From positions 372,001 to 436,000 of the forward strand of contig JAWKIR010000004.1 in the NCBI GenBank assembly GCA_041394245.1: 64,000 bases of DNA, given 5' to 3'. The DNA is from Acidimicrobiales bacterium (lineage in GTDB: Bacteria; Actinomycetota; Acidimicrobiia; Acidimicrobiales; Aldehydirespiratoraceae). A program made the translations under genes and the position numbers. Below are positions 8,299 through 18,026 of this stretch, one piece after another (within the stretch, counting starts at the first letter, position 1; each line of letters begins with the position of its first letter). The notes below the pieces were generated by a model. It saw only the letters and a program-made list of their open reading frames with translations. It searched no databases and was not told the DNA's origin.

Positions 8299-8315
8299 TT
8301 CCCGAATATCGGGGA
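8299..8315. terminator. Hairpin after the HTH gene
   Basis: TTCCCGA-ATA-TCGGGGA forms a 7-pair stem (one T-G pair) with a three-base loop, located 21-37 bases beyond the stop of the minus-strand HTH gene. It has no U-run in that direction, so it may terminate weakly. It could instead be an operator for the divergent or downstream gene. The rest of the gap 8160-8335 shows nothing else clear. Confidence 0.35.
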
Positions 8316-8335
8316 ACGTGCCGAGGCGGTCGCCG

Positions 8336-8677
8336 TCAGGGCTCGAGGGTGGTGAGGAGTTCCTGGACGCTGTGCGGACGCTCGAGGGGGTGGCGCAAGG
8401 GGAGGTCGGCGGTGACGAGGTAGTGATTTCGGCGACCGACACGTTCTCGGCGGATGTAGCCCCCCTCCTCGAGGTCGTCGATGATCCGCTGTACCGCTCC
8501 GGTGGTGATGCCGACCGCGTGGGCGATGTCGCGCTGACGCAGCTCACCGTCGCGGCTGATGGCGATCAACACGTGCGCATGGTTCGTCAGGAACGTCCAG
8601 GAGGGAAGATCAGGCTCCGGCTCTCGCAACCCCATGGCGGAACCATACGGTTCCGAGGGCGCCGATGCGTGACTCAT
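8336..8677 (-). CDS. Winged-helix (MarR/ArsR-like) transcriptional regulator
   Basis: A 113-residue DNA-binding protein. The helix-turn-helix is seen in LRQRDIAHAVGITTGAVQRI, followed by the wing strand pair GGYIRRERVGRRNHYLVT, the usual layout of MarR or TrmB-like regulators. It lacks cysteine pairs that would mark a metal sensor. The first ATG is at 8677. A second in-frame ATG at 8635 (MGLREPEPD) would give 99 residues and would leave the inverted repeat at 8638-8655 directly upstream, as expected for autoregulation. It lies beyond the small gene and sigma gene on the same strand and may form one unit with them. Confidence 0.7.
   Translation of the reverse strand: MSHASAPSEPYGSAMGLREPEPDLPSWTFLTNHAHVLIAISRDGELRQRDIAHAVGITTGAVQRIIDDLEEGGYIRRERVGRRNHYLVTADLPLRHPLERPHSVQELLTTLEP
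8638..8655. promoter_or_regulatory. Perfect inverted repeat, possible operator
   Basis: CGGAACC-N4-GGTTCCG is a perfect 7-bp dyad with a four-base spacer. It is placed two bases upstream of the internal ATG (8635) of the HTH regulator. A dimeric winged-helix protein could bind it and control its own synthesis if that ATG is the true start. If the longer start is used it is coding sequence. Confidence 0.35.
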
Positions 8678-8730
8678 CGGAGTGCTCGCTTCGCCGCTCC
8701 GAAGACCGCGGGCCGCAGGAATCGCATGCC

Positions 8731-8991
8731 CTACGCCGCCTGCCAGTGGAGGCGGAGCCGCTGCAAACGACTCGCGCAGTCGTGGATCGACCGTTCGTCC
8801 TCGACGGAGAGGTCCGATCGGTCGAGCTTGCGCTCGAGCGTTTCGAGGTCGACGCGCACGGCGGTGAGTTCGCTCATGATGCGGGTGCGGAGCGGTCCGT
8901 GGACGCTGGGTTCGCGGCGCCACATCGCCCGAGCGTCGCGGGCGAGATCCCCGATGCTCGGTGTCGTGTCGGGGTCGATCAGCTTCGTCAT
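8731..8991 (-). CDS. Small helical protein, unknown function
   Basis: An 86-residue protein, MTKLIDPDTT at the start, with an AGAGGAACG ribosome binding site before the ATG at 8991. It is predicted almost wholly helical: LARDARAMWRRE, then ELTAVRVDLETLERKL and a final amphipathic helix CASRLQRLRLHW. It lies between the sigma factor and the HTH regulator on the same strand, which could make it a sigma-linked regulator (for example an anti-sigma partner). Nothing in the sequence proves that. Confidence 0.55.
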   Translation of the reverse strand: MTKLIDPDTTPSIGDLARDARAMWRREPSVHGPLRTRIMSELTAVRVDLETLERKLDRSDLSVEDERSIHDCASRLQRLRLHWQAA

Positions 8992-9006
8992 GCTCGTTCC
9001 TCTCCC

Positions 9007-9042
9007 TGTTGTCAGATCGGATGGTGTTGTCGGATCGGAGGG
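9007..9042. repeat. Tandem 18-bp direct repeat
   Basis: Two adjacent copies, TGTTGTCAGATCGGATGG and TGTTGTCGGATCGGAGGG, with 16 of 18 bases identical. They fill most of the 65-base gap between the sigma factor stop and the small gene start. Likely either a protein-binding site controlling the downstream small gene or a simple local duplication. Confidence 0.5.
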
Positions 9043-9056
9043 TCGTATCGGTGCCG

Positions 9057-9854
9057 CTATGCGGCCAGTTCGAGCGCTCGCGGCCGCAGTCGTTGCAGGG
9101 TTCGGGAGACCTGGCGGCGAACCGACTCCTCGCTGCGACCGAGCGCCGCGGCGACGAGGGCGTACGTGGCCGGCTCGTAGCCGCGCAGGCCGAATCGGCG
9201 GGCGATGGCATCGGCGAGCTCCGGGTCGAGATCGCCCAGCAGATCTTCGACGGCTTCGGTGACCGCGATCCGTTCCGCGGCGTCGGCCGGGTCGTCGTCG
9301 CCGGCGACGAGGCTTCCGAGCGGGGTGGCGTCGTCGTCGATCGCCCGATCGAGAGAGTCTGGGGTCCCGATCCGTTCGAGGCGGGCGAGTTCCTCGGTGA
9401 GCGGCGTGCCGTGGCTGTCGCGGTCTCGTTGGGCGGAGCGAAGCGCGCCACGCTGGTGTTCGGGGATCCGGATGGTGGTCGACGTCGATTCGAGCCCGCG
9501 CTGCATCGCCTGGCGGATCCACCACGCCGCGTAGGTGGAGAACTTGAATCCCTTCGTGTGATCGAAGCGTTCGACGGCTCGCTCGAGGCCGATCATGCCG
9601 TCCTGGATGACGTCGTCTCGCTCGATGTGGGCAGGGAGGCGAACCCTTCGCGCCAATGAGAGCACCAGACGCACGTTGGCTTCGATGAACTGGCGTCGGG
9701 CGGTCTCCCCGGCGCGAATCAGCTTCGGATCGCCGCTGAGTCCCTGGCCTGATTCGACGCGATCGCGGGCGGCGCGGCCTTCGGCGATCGCCTTCGCCAG
9801 GCGGACTTCGTCGGCCCGGGTGAGCAACGGAGCGAACTTCGTGTGGCGGTGCAT
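9057..9854 (-). CDS. RNA polymerase sigma-70 family factor (group 2-like)
   Basis: A 265-residue sigma factor. Region 2 is clear: ANVRLVLSLARRVRLP, DDVIQDGMIGLERAVERFD and FKFSTYAAWWIRQAM (regions 2.2-2.4). Region 3 is short (TIRIPEHQRGALRSAQRD). Region 4 at the C-terminus has an HTH in TYALVAAALGRSEESVRRQV. It lacks region 1.1 and is close to RpoD in region 2, so it is likely an alternative group 2 or 3 factor rather than an ECF factor. It is headed by an AT-rich island with dyads and repeats, and TATGTT ends six bases before the ATG (leaderless). Confidence 0.92.
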   Translation of the reverse strand: MHRHTKFAPLLTRADEVRLAKAIAEGRAARDRVESGQGLSGDPKLIRAGETARRQFIEANVRLVLSLARRVRLPAHIERDDVIQDGMIGLERAVERFDHTKGFKFSTYAAWWIRQAMQRGLESTSTTIRIPEHQRGALRSAQRDRDSHGTPLTEELARLERIGTPDSLDRAIDDDATPLGSLVAGDDDPADAAERIAVTEAVEDLLGDLDPELADAIARRFGLRGYEPATYALVAAALGRSEESVRRQVSRTLQRLRPRALELAA

Positions 9855-9860
9855 GCGCCC

Positions 9861-9928
9861 AACATAACAGACCTGTTAGAAAAGACCTAATAAAAGATAC
9901 CTATTGAGCGCAGTCTATTGAAGACTGC
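9861..9928. promoter_or_regulatory. AT-rich operator/promoter island between sigma factor and Mrp operon
   Basis: The most AT-rich stretch noticed in the window. It contains the minus-strand -10 TATGTT (9866-9861) for the sigma gene and a dyad TAACAG-AC-CTGTTA (9865-9878). Read on the minus strand, three imperfect 14-base repeats begin AGGT (AGGTATCTTTTATT, AGGTCTTTTCTAAC, AGGTCTGTTATGTT). A second dyad, GCAGTCT-N5-AGACTGC, is at 9910-9928. The repeats cover the expected -35 zone of the sigma promoter. The remaining bases to 10016 hold no other clear site. Confidence 0.55.
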
Positions 9929-10016
9929 CTCTACAGTGACGGCCATGACCTCGCCCGGCGCATACCATCGGAGCCCGAATGGCACTTCGCATGTCCCGGC
10001 ACCGACGGTCTGATCC

Positions 10017-12830
10017 ATGATCGCGGTGCTCCTCGTCCATGTTGCGGTCGGCGTCGTCGCTGCCGCACTGGGCCCACGCCTTCGGGCGAGGGTGTTCTGG
10101 ATCGCGGCGCTCGCTCCGGCGACGACGCTGGCGTGGGTCGCGTCGCACGCCGCCGACGTCCACGACGGGTCCCCGGTCGTCCAGGATCAGCCATGGGTGC
10201 CGGGGCTCGGGCTCGATCTGCGGTTCGTCGTCGACGAGTTCGCCCTCTTGATGTTGGGCATCGTCAGCGGTGTCGGCGTGTTGGTGATGGCCTACGCGAG
10301 CCAGTACTTCGGCGACGAGGACGGTCTGGGTCGATTCGCCGCGCTGCTGACGATCTTCGCCGGCGCGATGACCGGCCTCGTGAGCGCAGACAGCCTCATC
10401 CTCATCTTCGTGTTCTGGGAGCTCACCTCCGTCACGTCCTACGGCCTCATCGGGTTCAAGGACACGAAGTCCGCGGCGCGCAGTGCGGCCCAACAGGCGC
10501 TGATCATCACCGGTGCCGGCGGCCTCGTGCTCCTCGCCGGTCTGATCATGCTCACGATCAGCACCGGCTCCACCACACTGTCCGGCCTCGCCGACGCGTC
10601 GATCGGCGGCTCTCTCGCCTCCTGGGCGGCCGCGTTCATCCTGATCGGGTGCTTCACCAAGTCGGCGCAGGTGCCCTTCCACGGGTGGCTGCCGGGGGCG
10701 ATGTCCGCCCCGACCCCCGTGTCGGCGTATCTTCATTCGGCCACCATGGTGAAGGCCGGTGTCTTCCTGATCGCCCGCCTCTCACCACACCTGTACGACC
10801 TCCCGCCGTGGCGACCGATGACCCTGATCGTCGGTCTGGCCACCATGGCATGGGGCGGCTACCGGGCACTCCGTCAGACCGACCTCAAGCTGCTGCTCGC
10901 CTACGGCACCGTCAGTCAGCTGGGCATGCTCGTCGCCGTGTTCGGCGCGGGCACGCCGAAGCTGCTGTTCGCCGGCACCGCGTTGCTGGCAGCCCACGCG
11001 GTGTTCAAGGCCAGCTTGTTCATGGTCGTCGGCATCATCGATCACAGCACCCACACCCGGGAGATCTCCGAGCTGAGCGGGTTGCGACGATCCATGCCGC
11101 TCGTGGCCATCACGTCGGTGGTCGGGGGTGCCTCGATGGCCGGGATCATCGGGCTCGCCGGCTTCCTGGCGAAGGAGGCGGCGATCGTCGGTCTGCTCGA
11201 TGCCGAGATCGCCGGTGTCGGATTCGCCACTGCCGTCTTCGTCGGCGCATCGGCGCTCACCGGTGCCTACACCCTGCGTTTCCTGTGGGGAGCGTTCACC
11301 GACAAGCGAGGCGTCGAAACATCGATCCACACGCCCGGCGCTGCGCTGGTGGCGCCGGCAGCCCTGCTGATGATCCCCACGATCGTCCTCGGCCTCGCCG
11401 ACGGGTGGGCAACTCGTGTCGTGCGCCCTGCCGCGGTTGCGCTCGAGAAGAAGGCCGAGGTCTACGAGCTGGTGCTCTGGCCGGGTTTCAAGACCGCGTT
11501 CGTCCTGTCGATCGTCGCCGTCGTCGGTGGCGCGGCCCTGTTCGCGGTCCGCCGGCCACTCGAGGCGGGGCAGGCCCGGCTCGGCCGGAACCACGATGCC
11601 GCCGGCATCTTCCAGGGCGGACTCCGCAAGGTGCTGGCCGGGGCCACCCGCTTCGTCGGCGTGATCCAGCCCGGATCGTTGCCGATCTATCTCGCGGTCA
11701 TCCTGCTCGCGGTCGTCACGCTGCCGCTGTTCACGGTGCTCGGCGATGTCCGCCTTCCCGCTGATCGCGTGGTGGCGGAGTCGCCCCTGCAGTTCGCGGT
11801 CGTTGCCGCGACGATGCTCGCGGCCGGGCTCCTCGCGTTCTCGGAGCGTCGCTTCGCCGCCGTGCTGCTGCTGGGAGGCGTCGGCCTCGGATCGGCCTCG
11901 CTGTTCGTGATCCAGGGAGCTCCCGACCTGGCGTTGACCCAGCTCCTCGTCGAGACCGTGTCGGTCGCCATCTATGTGTTCGTGTTGCGTCACCTCCCCG
12001 CTCGGTTCAAGGCGCCGCCGATCTCGGGTGCCAACGGTCTTCGGGCGTTGGTGGCTGCGGCCGTCGGCGTCACCGTGTTCGTGCTCACGATCACCGCCGT
12101 CGCCGACCGCGACGCCGAGCCGGTCGACGCGCAGCTGACGGCGCTCAGCTACCCCGAGGCCGACGGCTCCAACATCGTCAACGTCACCCTGGTCGACTTC
12201 CGTGGGTTCGACACGGTCGGTGAGGCCCTCGTGCTCGTCGTGGCCGGCCTCGGCGTCGTCTCGCTCGTCCGGTCGAGCGGCCCGGTCGTGACCGCCGTGA
12301 CCAGGGGACGTCGACGCCGCGACCCCGATGCTGCATCCACCGGGAACGCCAGGTCGTTCGCTCCGCTGGTCCTCGGCCGACCCAGCGTGGTGCTCGACAC
12401 CACGCTCAACGCCGTCTTCCACACGATCATCCTGTTCTCGGTGTATCTCCATTTCGCGGGCCACAATCAGCCCGGTGGTGGCTTCATCGCCGGGCTGGTG
12501 GCCGGAGTGGGGCTGGTTCTCCGTGTGATCACGGGCCGCGAGCTACTGCGCAGTCGCCTGTCGGTCCCCTCCGGGCATCTCCTGGGAATCGGCGTGGTTC
12601 TGGTCACCGGGACCGCCCTGGCCAGCATGATCCTGGGCAACGCGCTGCTCGAGCACCACACGTGGGAACTCGATCTGCCGGTCCTCGGCACGGCCAAGAC
12701 GACCTCGGCCCTGGTGTTCGACACCGGGATCTATCTGGTCGTCGTCGGCGTCGTCGCCACGCTCATCGAAGTCCTGGTCGGCGAGCCCGACGCGGGCCGA
12801 GACGACGCTCGAGCGGAGGTCGGCGCATGA
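10017..12830 (+). CDS. mrpA: Mrp/Mnh Na+/H+ antiporter subunit A fused to subunit B
   Basis: Largest subunit of the multisubunit cation/proton antiporter, 937 residues. Residues 1 to about 490 are a NuoL-like 14-helix proton channel (FWELTSVTSYGLIGFK, KSAQVPFHGWLPGAMSAPTP, HAVFKASLFMVVG). Residues about 560-750 are the MrpA-specific extension, with the QGAPDLALTQLLVE motif. Residues about 775-925 form an MrpB domain (TLNAVFHTIILFSVYLHFAG, QPGGGFIAGL). A/B fusion is common in actinobacteria. It begins a six-gene operon with overlapping stops and starts. The role is Na+ or pH homeostasis driven by the proton gradient. Confidence 0.95.
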   Translation: MIAVLLVHVAVGVVAAALGPRLRARVFWIAALAPATTLAWVASHAADVHDGSPVVQDQPWVPGLGLDLRFVVDEFALLMLGIVSGVGVLVMAYASQYFGDEDGLGRFAALLTIFAGAMTGLVSADSLILIFVFWELTSVTSYGLIGFKDTKSAARSAAQQALIITGAGGLVLLAGLIMLTISTGSTTLSGLADASIGGSLASWAAAFILIGCFTKSAQVPFHGWLPGAMSAPTPVSAYLHSATMVKAGVFLIARLSPHLYDLPPWRPMTLIVGLATMAWGGYRALRQTDLKLLLAYGTVSQLGMLVAVFGAGTPKLLFAGTALLAAHAVFKASLFMVVGIIDHSTHTREISELSGLRRSMPLVAITSVVGGASMAGIIGLAGFLAKEAAIVGLLDAEIAGVGFATAVFVGASALTGAYTLRFLWGAFTDKRGVETSIHTPGAALVAPAALLMIPTIVLGLADGWATRVVRPAAVALEKKAEVYELVLWPGFKTAFVLSIVAVVGGAALFAVRRPLEAGQARLGRNHDAAGIFQGGLRKVLAGATRFVGVIQPGSLPIYLAVILLAVVTLPLFTVLGDVRLPADRVVAESPLQFAVVAATMLAAGLLAFSERRFAAVLLLGGVGLGSASLFVIQGAPDLALTQLLVETVSVAIYVFVLRHLPARFKAPPISGANGLRALVAAAVGVTVFVLTITAVADRDAEPVDAQLTALSYPEADGSNIVNVTLVDFRGFDTVGEALVLVVAGLGVVSLVRSSGPVVTAVTRGRRRRDPDAASTGNARSFAPLVLGRPSVVLDTTLNAVFHTIILFSVYLHFAGHNQPGGGFIAGLVAGVGLVLRVITGRELLRSRLSVPSGHLLGIGVVLVTGTALASMILGNALLEHHTWELDLPVLGTAKTTSALVFDTGIYLVVVGVVATLIEVLVGEPDAGRDDARAEVGA

Positions 12831-13255
12831 GCATCGCGATGGCGGTACTCGTCGCGTGGCTCTTCGCCGCGGGGACCTACCTGATCCTCCAGCGGGCGCT
12901 CACCCGCATCGTGCTCGGGTTCGGACTCCTGAGCCATGGAGCCATCCTGTTGCTGATCACCGTGGGCGGACGGGCCGGTCGTCCGCCGCTCGTGGGCAAG
13001 GGTGACGATGGCGCCGGCATCGCCGCCCCGCTCCCGCAGGCCTTCGCGCTGACCGCGATCGTGATCGGCTTCGGCATGACCTCGTTCCTTCTCGCGCTGG
13101 CCTATCGCAGCTGGACGGGGACGAACGACGACGAGGTCCAAGACGACGTCGAAGACCGCCGTATCGCGCTGATGGCCGACGAGGAGGGCCACTTCCGGGA
13201 CCCGGATCCGAGCGTCGACGAGCCGTGGGACGAATGGGACGAGGCGCAGTCGTGA
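12827..13255 (+). CDS. mrpC: Mrp/Mnh antiporter subunit C (NuoK-like)
   Basis: A 142-residue protein with three transmembrane helices, homologous to NuoK: YLILQRALTRIVLGFGLLSHG in the first half and PQAFALTAIVIGFGMTSFLLAL in the third helix. A long acidic cytoplasmic tail of about 40 residues (DDEVQDDVEDRR onward) extends past the usual end. The ATG overlaps the mrpA stop (ATGA) and its own stop overlaps the mrpD GTG, so translation is probably coupled along the operon. Confidence 0.93.
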   Translation: MSIAMAVLVAWLFAAGTYLILQRALTRIVLGFGLLSHGAILLLITVGGRAGRPPLVGKGDDGAGIAAPLPQAFALTAIVIGFGMTSFLLALAYRSWTGTNDDEVQDDVEDRRIALMADEEGHFRDPDPSVDEPWDEWDEAQS

Positions 13256-14745
13256 ACGTCGTCGTCCTTCCGGTCATCCTCCCGCTGTTCGCGTCGGGCA
13301 TCGCCATTCTCGCGATGCGTTCGCTCATGCTCCAGCGACTGATCGCGTTGGGGGCCAACCTCGCCGCGCTCGGCGCCGCGATCGCGCTGCTGGTCGCCGT
13401 GGAGTCCGACGGCGTACAGGCCCAGACCATCGGCGCATGGCCCGCCGGGGTCGGCATCACGCTCGTGGCCGACCTCGCCGCGGCCATGTTCCTGGTGGTC
13501 AGCCTCGTGGTCATCGTCACGGTCCAGGTGTTCGCGATCGGACAGGGGGCCGACGAAGGGCGTCCGCGGATCGGTCAGCCCGTGTACCTGGTGCTCTCGG
13601 CGGGGGTCTCGCTCTCGTTCCTCACCGGCGACCTGTTCAACCTGTTCGTGGCCTTCGAGGTCATGCTCATCGCCAGCTATGTGCTGCTGACGCTCGGCGC
13701 CGGCGCCGAGCAGGTTCGGTCGGGGATGACCTACGTGGTCATCAACGTGTTGGCGTCGACATTGCTCCTGTCGACGGTCGGGCTGATCTACGGCGCCACC
13801 GGCACCGTGAACATGGCCGAACTCGCCACCCGCTACGCCGAACTCCCCCAGTCGACGCAGACCGCGCTCGGGATCCTCCTGATCTCGGTCTTCGCCATCA
13901 AGGCCGCGCTGTTCCCCTTCTTCTTCTGGCTCCCCGACAGCTACCCGACGGCACCCGTCGCGGTCACCGCGGTCTTCGCCGGGTTGCTGACCAAGGTCGG
14001 CATCTACACACTCATCCGCGCCACCACCATCCTGGATCTCGACAGCACCCGATGGGTTCTCGTGATGGCGGCGACCCTCACCATGGTCGTCGGCGTGGTC
14101 GGTGCCATCGTGCAGAGCGACATCAAGCGGATCCTCAGCTTCCACATCATCAGCCAGGTCGGCTACATGGTCATGGGTCTCGCCATCGGAACCGTGGCCG
14201 GACTCACGGGTGCCGTCCTCTACGTGGTGCACCACATCCCGGTGAAGACGGCGCTGTTCCTGGTCGGAGGGTTGGTCGAGGACTCCACGGGAACCGGGCA
14301 GCTCCATCGACTCGGCGGTCTGGTGCGCAGGGCCCCGATCTTCGCGATCCTGTTCACCATTCCGGCGCTGAGCCTCGCCGGCATGCCACCCTTCTCCGGC
14401 TTCCTGGCCAAGCTGGCCGTCATCACCGCAGGGCTCGAGGCCGAGGAGTACCTGATGGTCGCGGCCGCCCTCGTGGCCTCGCTGCTCACGATCTTCTCGA
14501 TGTCCAAGATCTGGGCCGGTGTCTTCTGGGGAACCGCCGATGACCCCACCCCGGCGATGGCGGAAGCCGACGCCGAGGATCGACGTCTGCCGATCGACCG
14601 TGTCACCACTGCTGCCACCGCCGCCCTGGTTCTCGCCACGCTCGTCGTTCCCGTCTTCGGTGGGTCGGTCTACGACCTCGCCGAGCGGGCGGCCGTCCAG
14701 CTCCTGGATTCCGCCGACTACATCGAGGCGGTTCGCAACTCGTGA
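13252..14745 (+). CDS. mrpD: Mrp/Mnh antiporter subunit D (NuoN-like)
   Basis: A 497-residue proton channel subunit with about 14 helices. Typical antiporter-subunit motifs are visible: FNLFVAFEVMLIASYVLL (key Glu in the fifth helix), KAALFPFFFWLPDSYPTAP (Lys before the broken helix) and SDIKRILSFHIISQVGYM. It starts at a GTG overlapping the mrpC stop. It works in the membrane with MrpA to carry the exchanged ions. Length and motif order are normal for the family. Confidence 0.95.
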   Translation: MNVVVLPVILPLFASGIAILAMRSLMLQRLIALGANLAALGAAIALLVAVESDGVQAQTIGAWPAGVGITLVADLAAAMFLVVSLVVIVTVQVFAIGQGADEGRPRIGQPVYLVLSAGVSLSFLTGDLFNLFVAFEVMLIASYVLLTLGAGAEQVRSGMTYVVINVLASTLLLSTVGLIYGATGTVNMAELATRYAELPQSTQTALGILLISVFAIKAALFPFFFWLPDSYPTAPVAVTAVFAGLLTKVGIYTLIRATTILDLDSTRWVLVMAATLTMVVGVVGAIVQSDIKRILSFHIISQVGYMVMGLAIGTVAGLTGAVLYVVHHIPVKTALFLVGGLVEDSTGTGQLHRLGGLVRRAPIFAILFTIPALSLAGMPPFSGFLAKLAVITAGLEAEEYLMVAAALVASLLTIFSMSKIWAGVFWGTADDPTPAMAEADAEDRRLPIDRVTTAATAALVLATLVVPVFGGSVYDLAERAAVQLLDSADYIEAVRNS

Positions 14746-15236
14746 GACACCGCCTCGTACTGCTGCTGTGGCTGACCCTCGCATGGGTCGCGCTGTGGCG
14801 CGACCTCTCGGTGGCGAACACCGTGTCGGGCCTGCTGGTCGCGGGTGCCGTGGTCTGGCTGTTCCCGCCGGCGGACGAGACTCGCCTTCGTGTCCGGCCG
14901 CTCGCACTCCTGCGGTTCGTCGCTGCCACCGCGGGCTCGATCGTGCGGGCCAACCTCGTGGTCGCGTGGGAAGTCGTGACGCCGAAGAACCGGATCAACG
15001 AGGGCGTCGTCGCGGTCGAGCTCGCATCGAACGACGCCGTCGTCATCACGCTGGTCAGCCATGCCATCATCCTCGCCCCCGGCACGATGGTCATCGACAT
15101 CGACAAGGGCACCGACGACCGACCGACCATGCTCTACGTCCACGTCCTGCACCTTCGCGGCATCGACGAGGTGCGCGACGAGGTGCTCCAGCTCGAGAAG
15201 CTCGCGCTGGCCGCTGTCACCGGAGGCTCACGATGA
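14742..15236 (+). CDS. mrpE: Mrp/Mnh antiporter subunit E
   Basis: A 164-residue subunit with two N-terminal transmembrane helices and a soluble cytoplasmic domain, as in the MrpE family. Landmarks are SGLLVAGAVVWLFPP, FVAATAGSIVRANLVVAWEV and the conserved ITLVSHAIILAPGTMVIDID. GTG start overlapping the mrpD stop. MrpE is required for full activity and assembly of the complex in studied systems. Confidence 0.93.
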   Translation: MRHRLVLLLWLTLAWVALWRDLSVANTVSGLLVAGAVVWLFPPADETRLRVRPLALLRFVAATAGSIVRANLVVAWEVVTPKNRINEGVVAVELASNDAVVITLVSHAIILAPGTMVIDIDKGTDDRPTMLYVHVLHLRGIDEVRDEVLQLEKLALAAVTGGSR

Positions 15237-15502
15237 CCGAGGTTCTCGAGTACGCGACGTTGGCGATGCTCGGACTGGCCGGAATCCTCGCGTTGGTGAG
15301 GGTCGGTCGCGGCGGCTCGCTCCCCGACAAGGTGCTGGGGGCCGACACCCTCCTGCTGGTGTTGGCAGCCGGGGTCGCAGCGGGCGCCGGAGTGGCGGGC
15401 GACGGGACCTTCCTCGATGCGCTCGTCGTCGTGACCATGTTGAGTTTCGTGGGCACGATCACGGTGGCCCGATACGTCGAACGACGAGGAGCTCGGGCAT
15501 GA
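15233..15502 (+). CDS. mrpF: Mrp/Mnh antiporter subunit F
   Basis: An 89-residue protein with three helices and the MrpF signature LPDKVLGADTL followed by DALVVVTMLSFVGTITVARY. The ATG overlaps the mrpE stop. MrpF is a small structural subunit of the antiporter complex. The size is typical, and the position between E and G is the canonical order. Confidence 0.92.
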   Translation: MTEVLEYATLAMLGLAGILALVRVGRGGSLPDKVLGADTLLLVLAAGVAAGAGVAGDGTFLDALVVVTMLSFVGTITVARYVERRGARA

Positions 15503-15515
15503 CCGGGAGGTGCTC

Positions 15516-15848
15516 ATGGATGTGATCTCCGCGGCGCTCATGGCCATCGGTGCGGCCTTCGTGCTGTTGGCCGGTGTCGGCTTGCATCGCTTCGACGACG
15601 TCTTCGCTCGAATGCACGCTGCCGGCAAGGCGTCGACCCTGGGCTTGCTGGTGATCCTGCTCGGCGCCGCATTCCGTCTGACCGAGTTGGGCGAGGTGCT
15701 CAAGCTCGCTCTCGTGGCGGTGTTGGCCGTCATCACCATTCCCGCCGGTGTGCATCTGATCGCTCGGGCCGCATGGCGAGCCGGCACCGAACTGGCCGAT
15801 GCGACCTCGTTCGACGAGGCGTCGCAGCGTCGCTTCGACGAGTTCTGA
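15516..15848 (+). CDS. mrpG: Mrp/Mnh antiporter subunit G
   Basis: A 110-residue, three-helix subunit with the family hallmark LHRFDDVFARMHAAGKASTLG. I chose the ATG at 15516 because GGGAGG (15505-15510) sits five bases upstream; an in-frame GTG at 15510 is the alternative. It is the last gene of the operon. A short acidic tail (DATSFDEASQRRFDEF) ends the protein. Confidence 0.92.
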   Translation: MDVISAALMAIGAAFVLLAGVGLHRFDDVFARMHAAGKASTLGLLVILLGAAFRLTELGEVLKLALVAVLAVITIPAGVHLIARAAWRAGTELADATSFDEASQRRFDEF

Positions 15849-15887
15849 CCCCGGCCGGCGCGGCCATCAGCGGGAGAGACCCGGAAC

Positions 15888-15909
15888 TGTCACCGGGTGG
15901 CGCTACGGT
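15888..15909 (+). promoter_or_regulatory. parE upstream motif TGTCAC-N10-TACGGT
   Basis: TGTCAC (15888-15893), ten bases, TACGGT (15904-15909), about 43 bases before the TTG start of parE. The same spaced pair occurs upstream of parC at 5076-5097. TACGGT fits an actinobacterial -10; ten bases is too short for a standard -35/-10 spacing, so TGTCAC may instead bind an activator. Confidence 0.45.
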
Positions 15910-15952
15910 CGGCCCCTGACCACCTTCGCCCGCGCGCGACCCGGAGAATCCC

Positions 15953-18001
<2,049 letters not shown>

Positions 18002-18026
18002 CCCGCCGGCCGACCCCGGTGGTCGC

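Noticed and set aside
10782..12464. Long minus-strand frame opposite mrpA
   Set aside because: Glu/Arg/Gly/His-rich translation with no fold features; it is the antisense shadow of the conserved antiporter gene.
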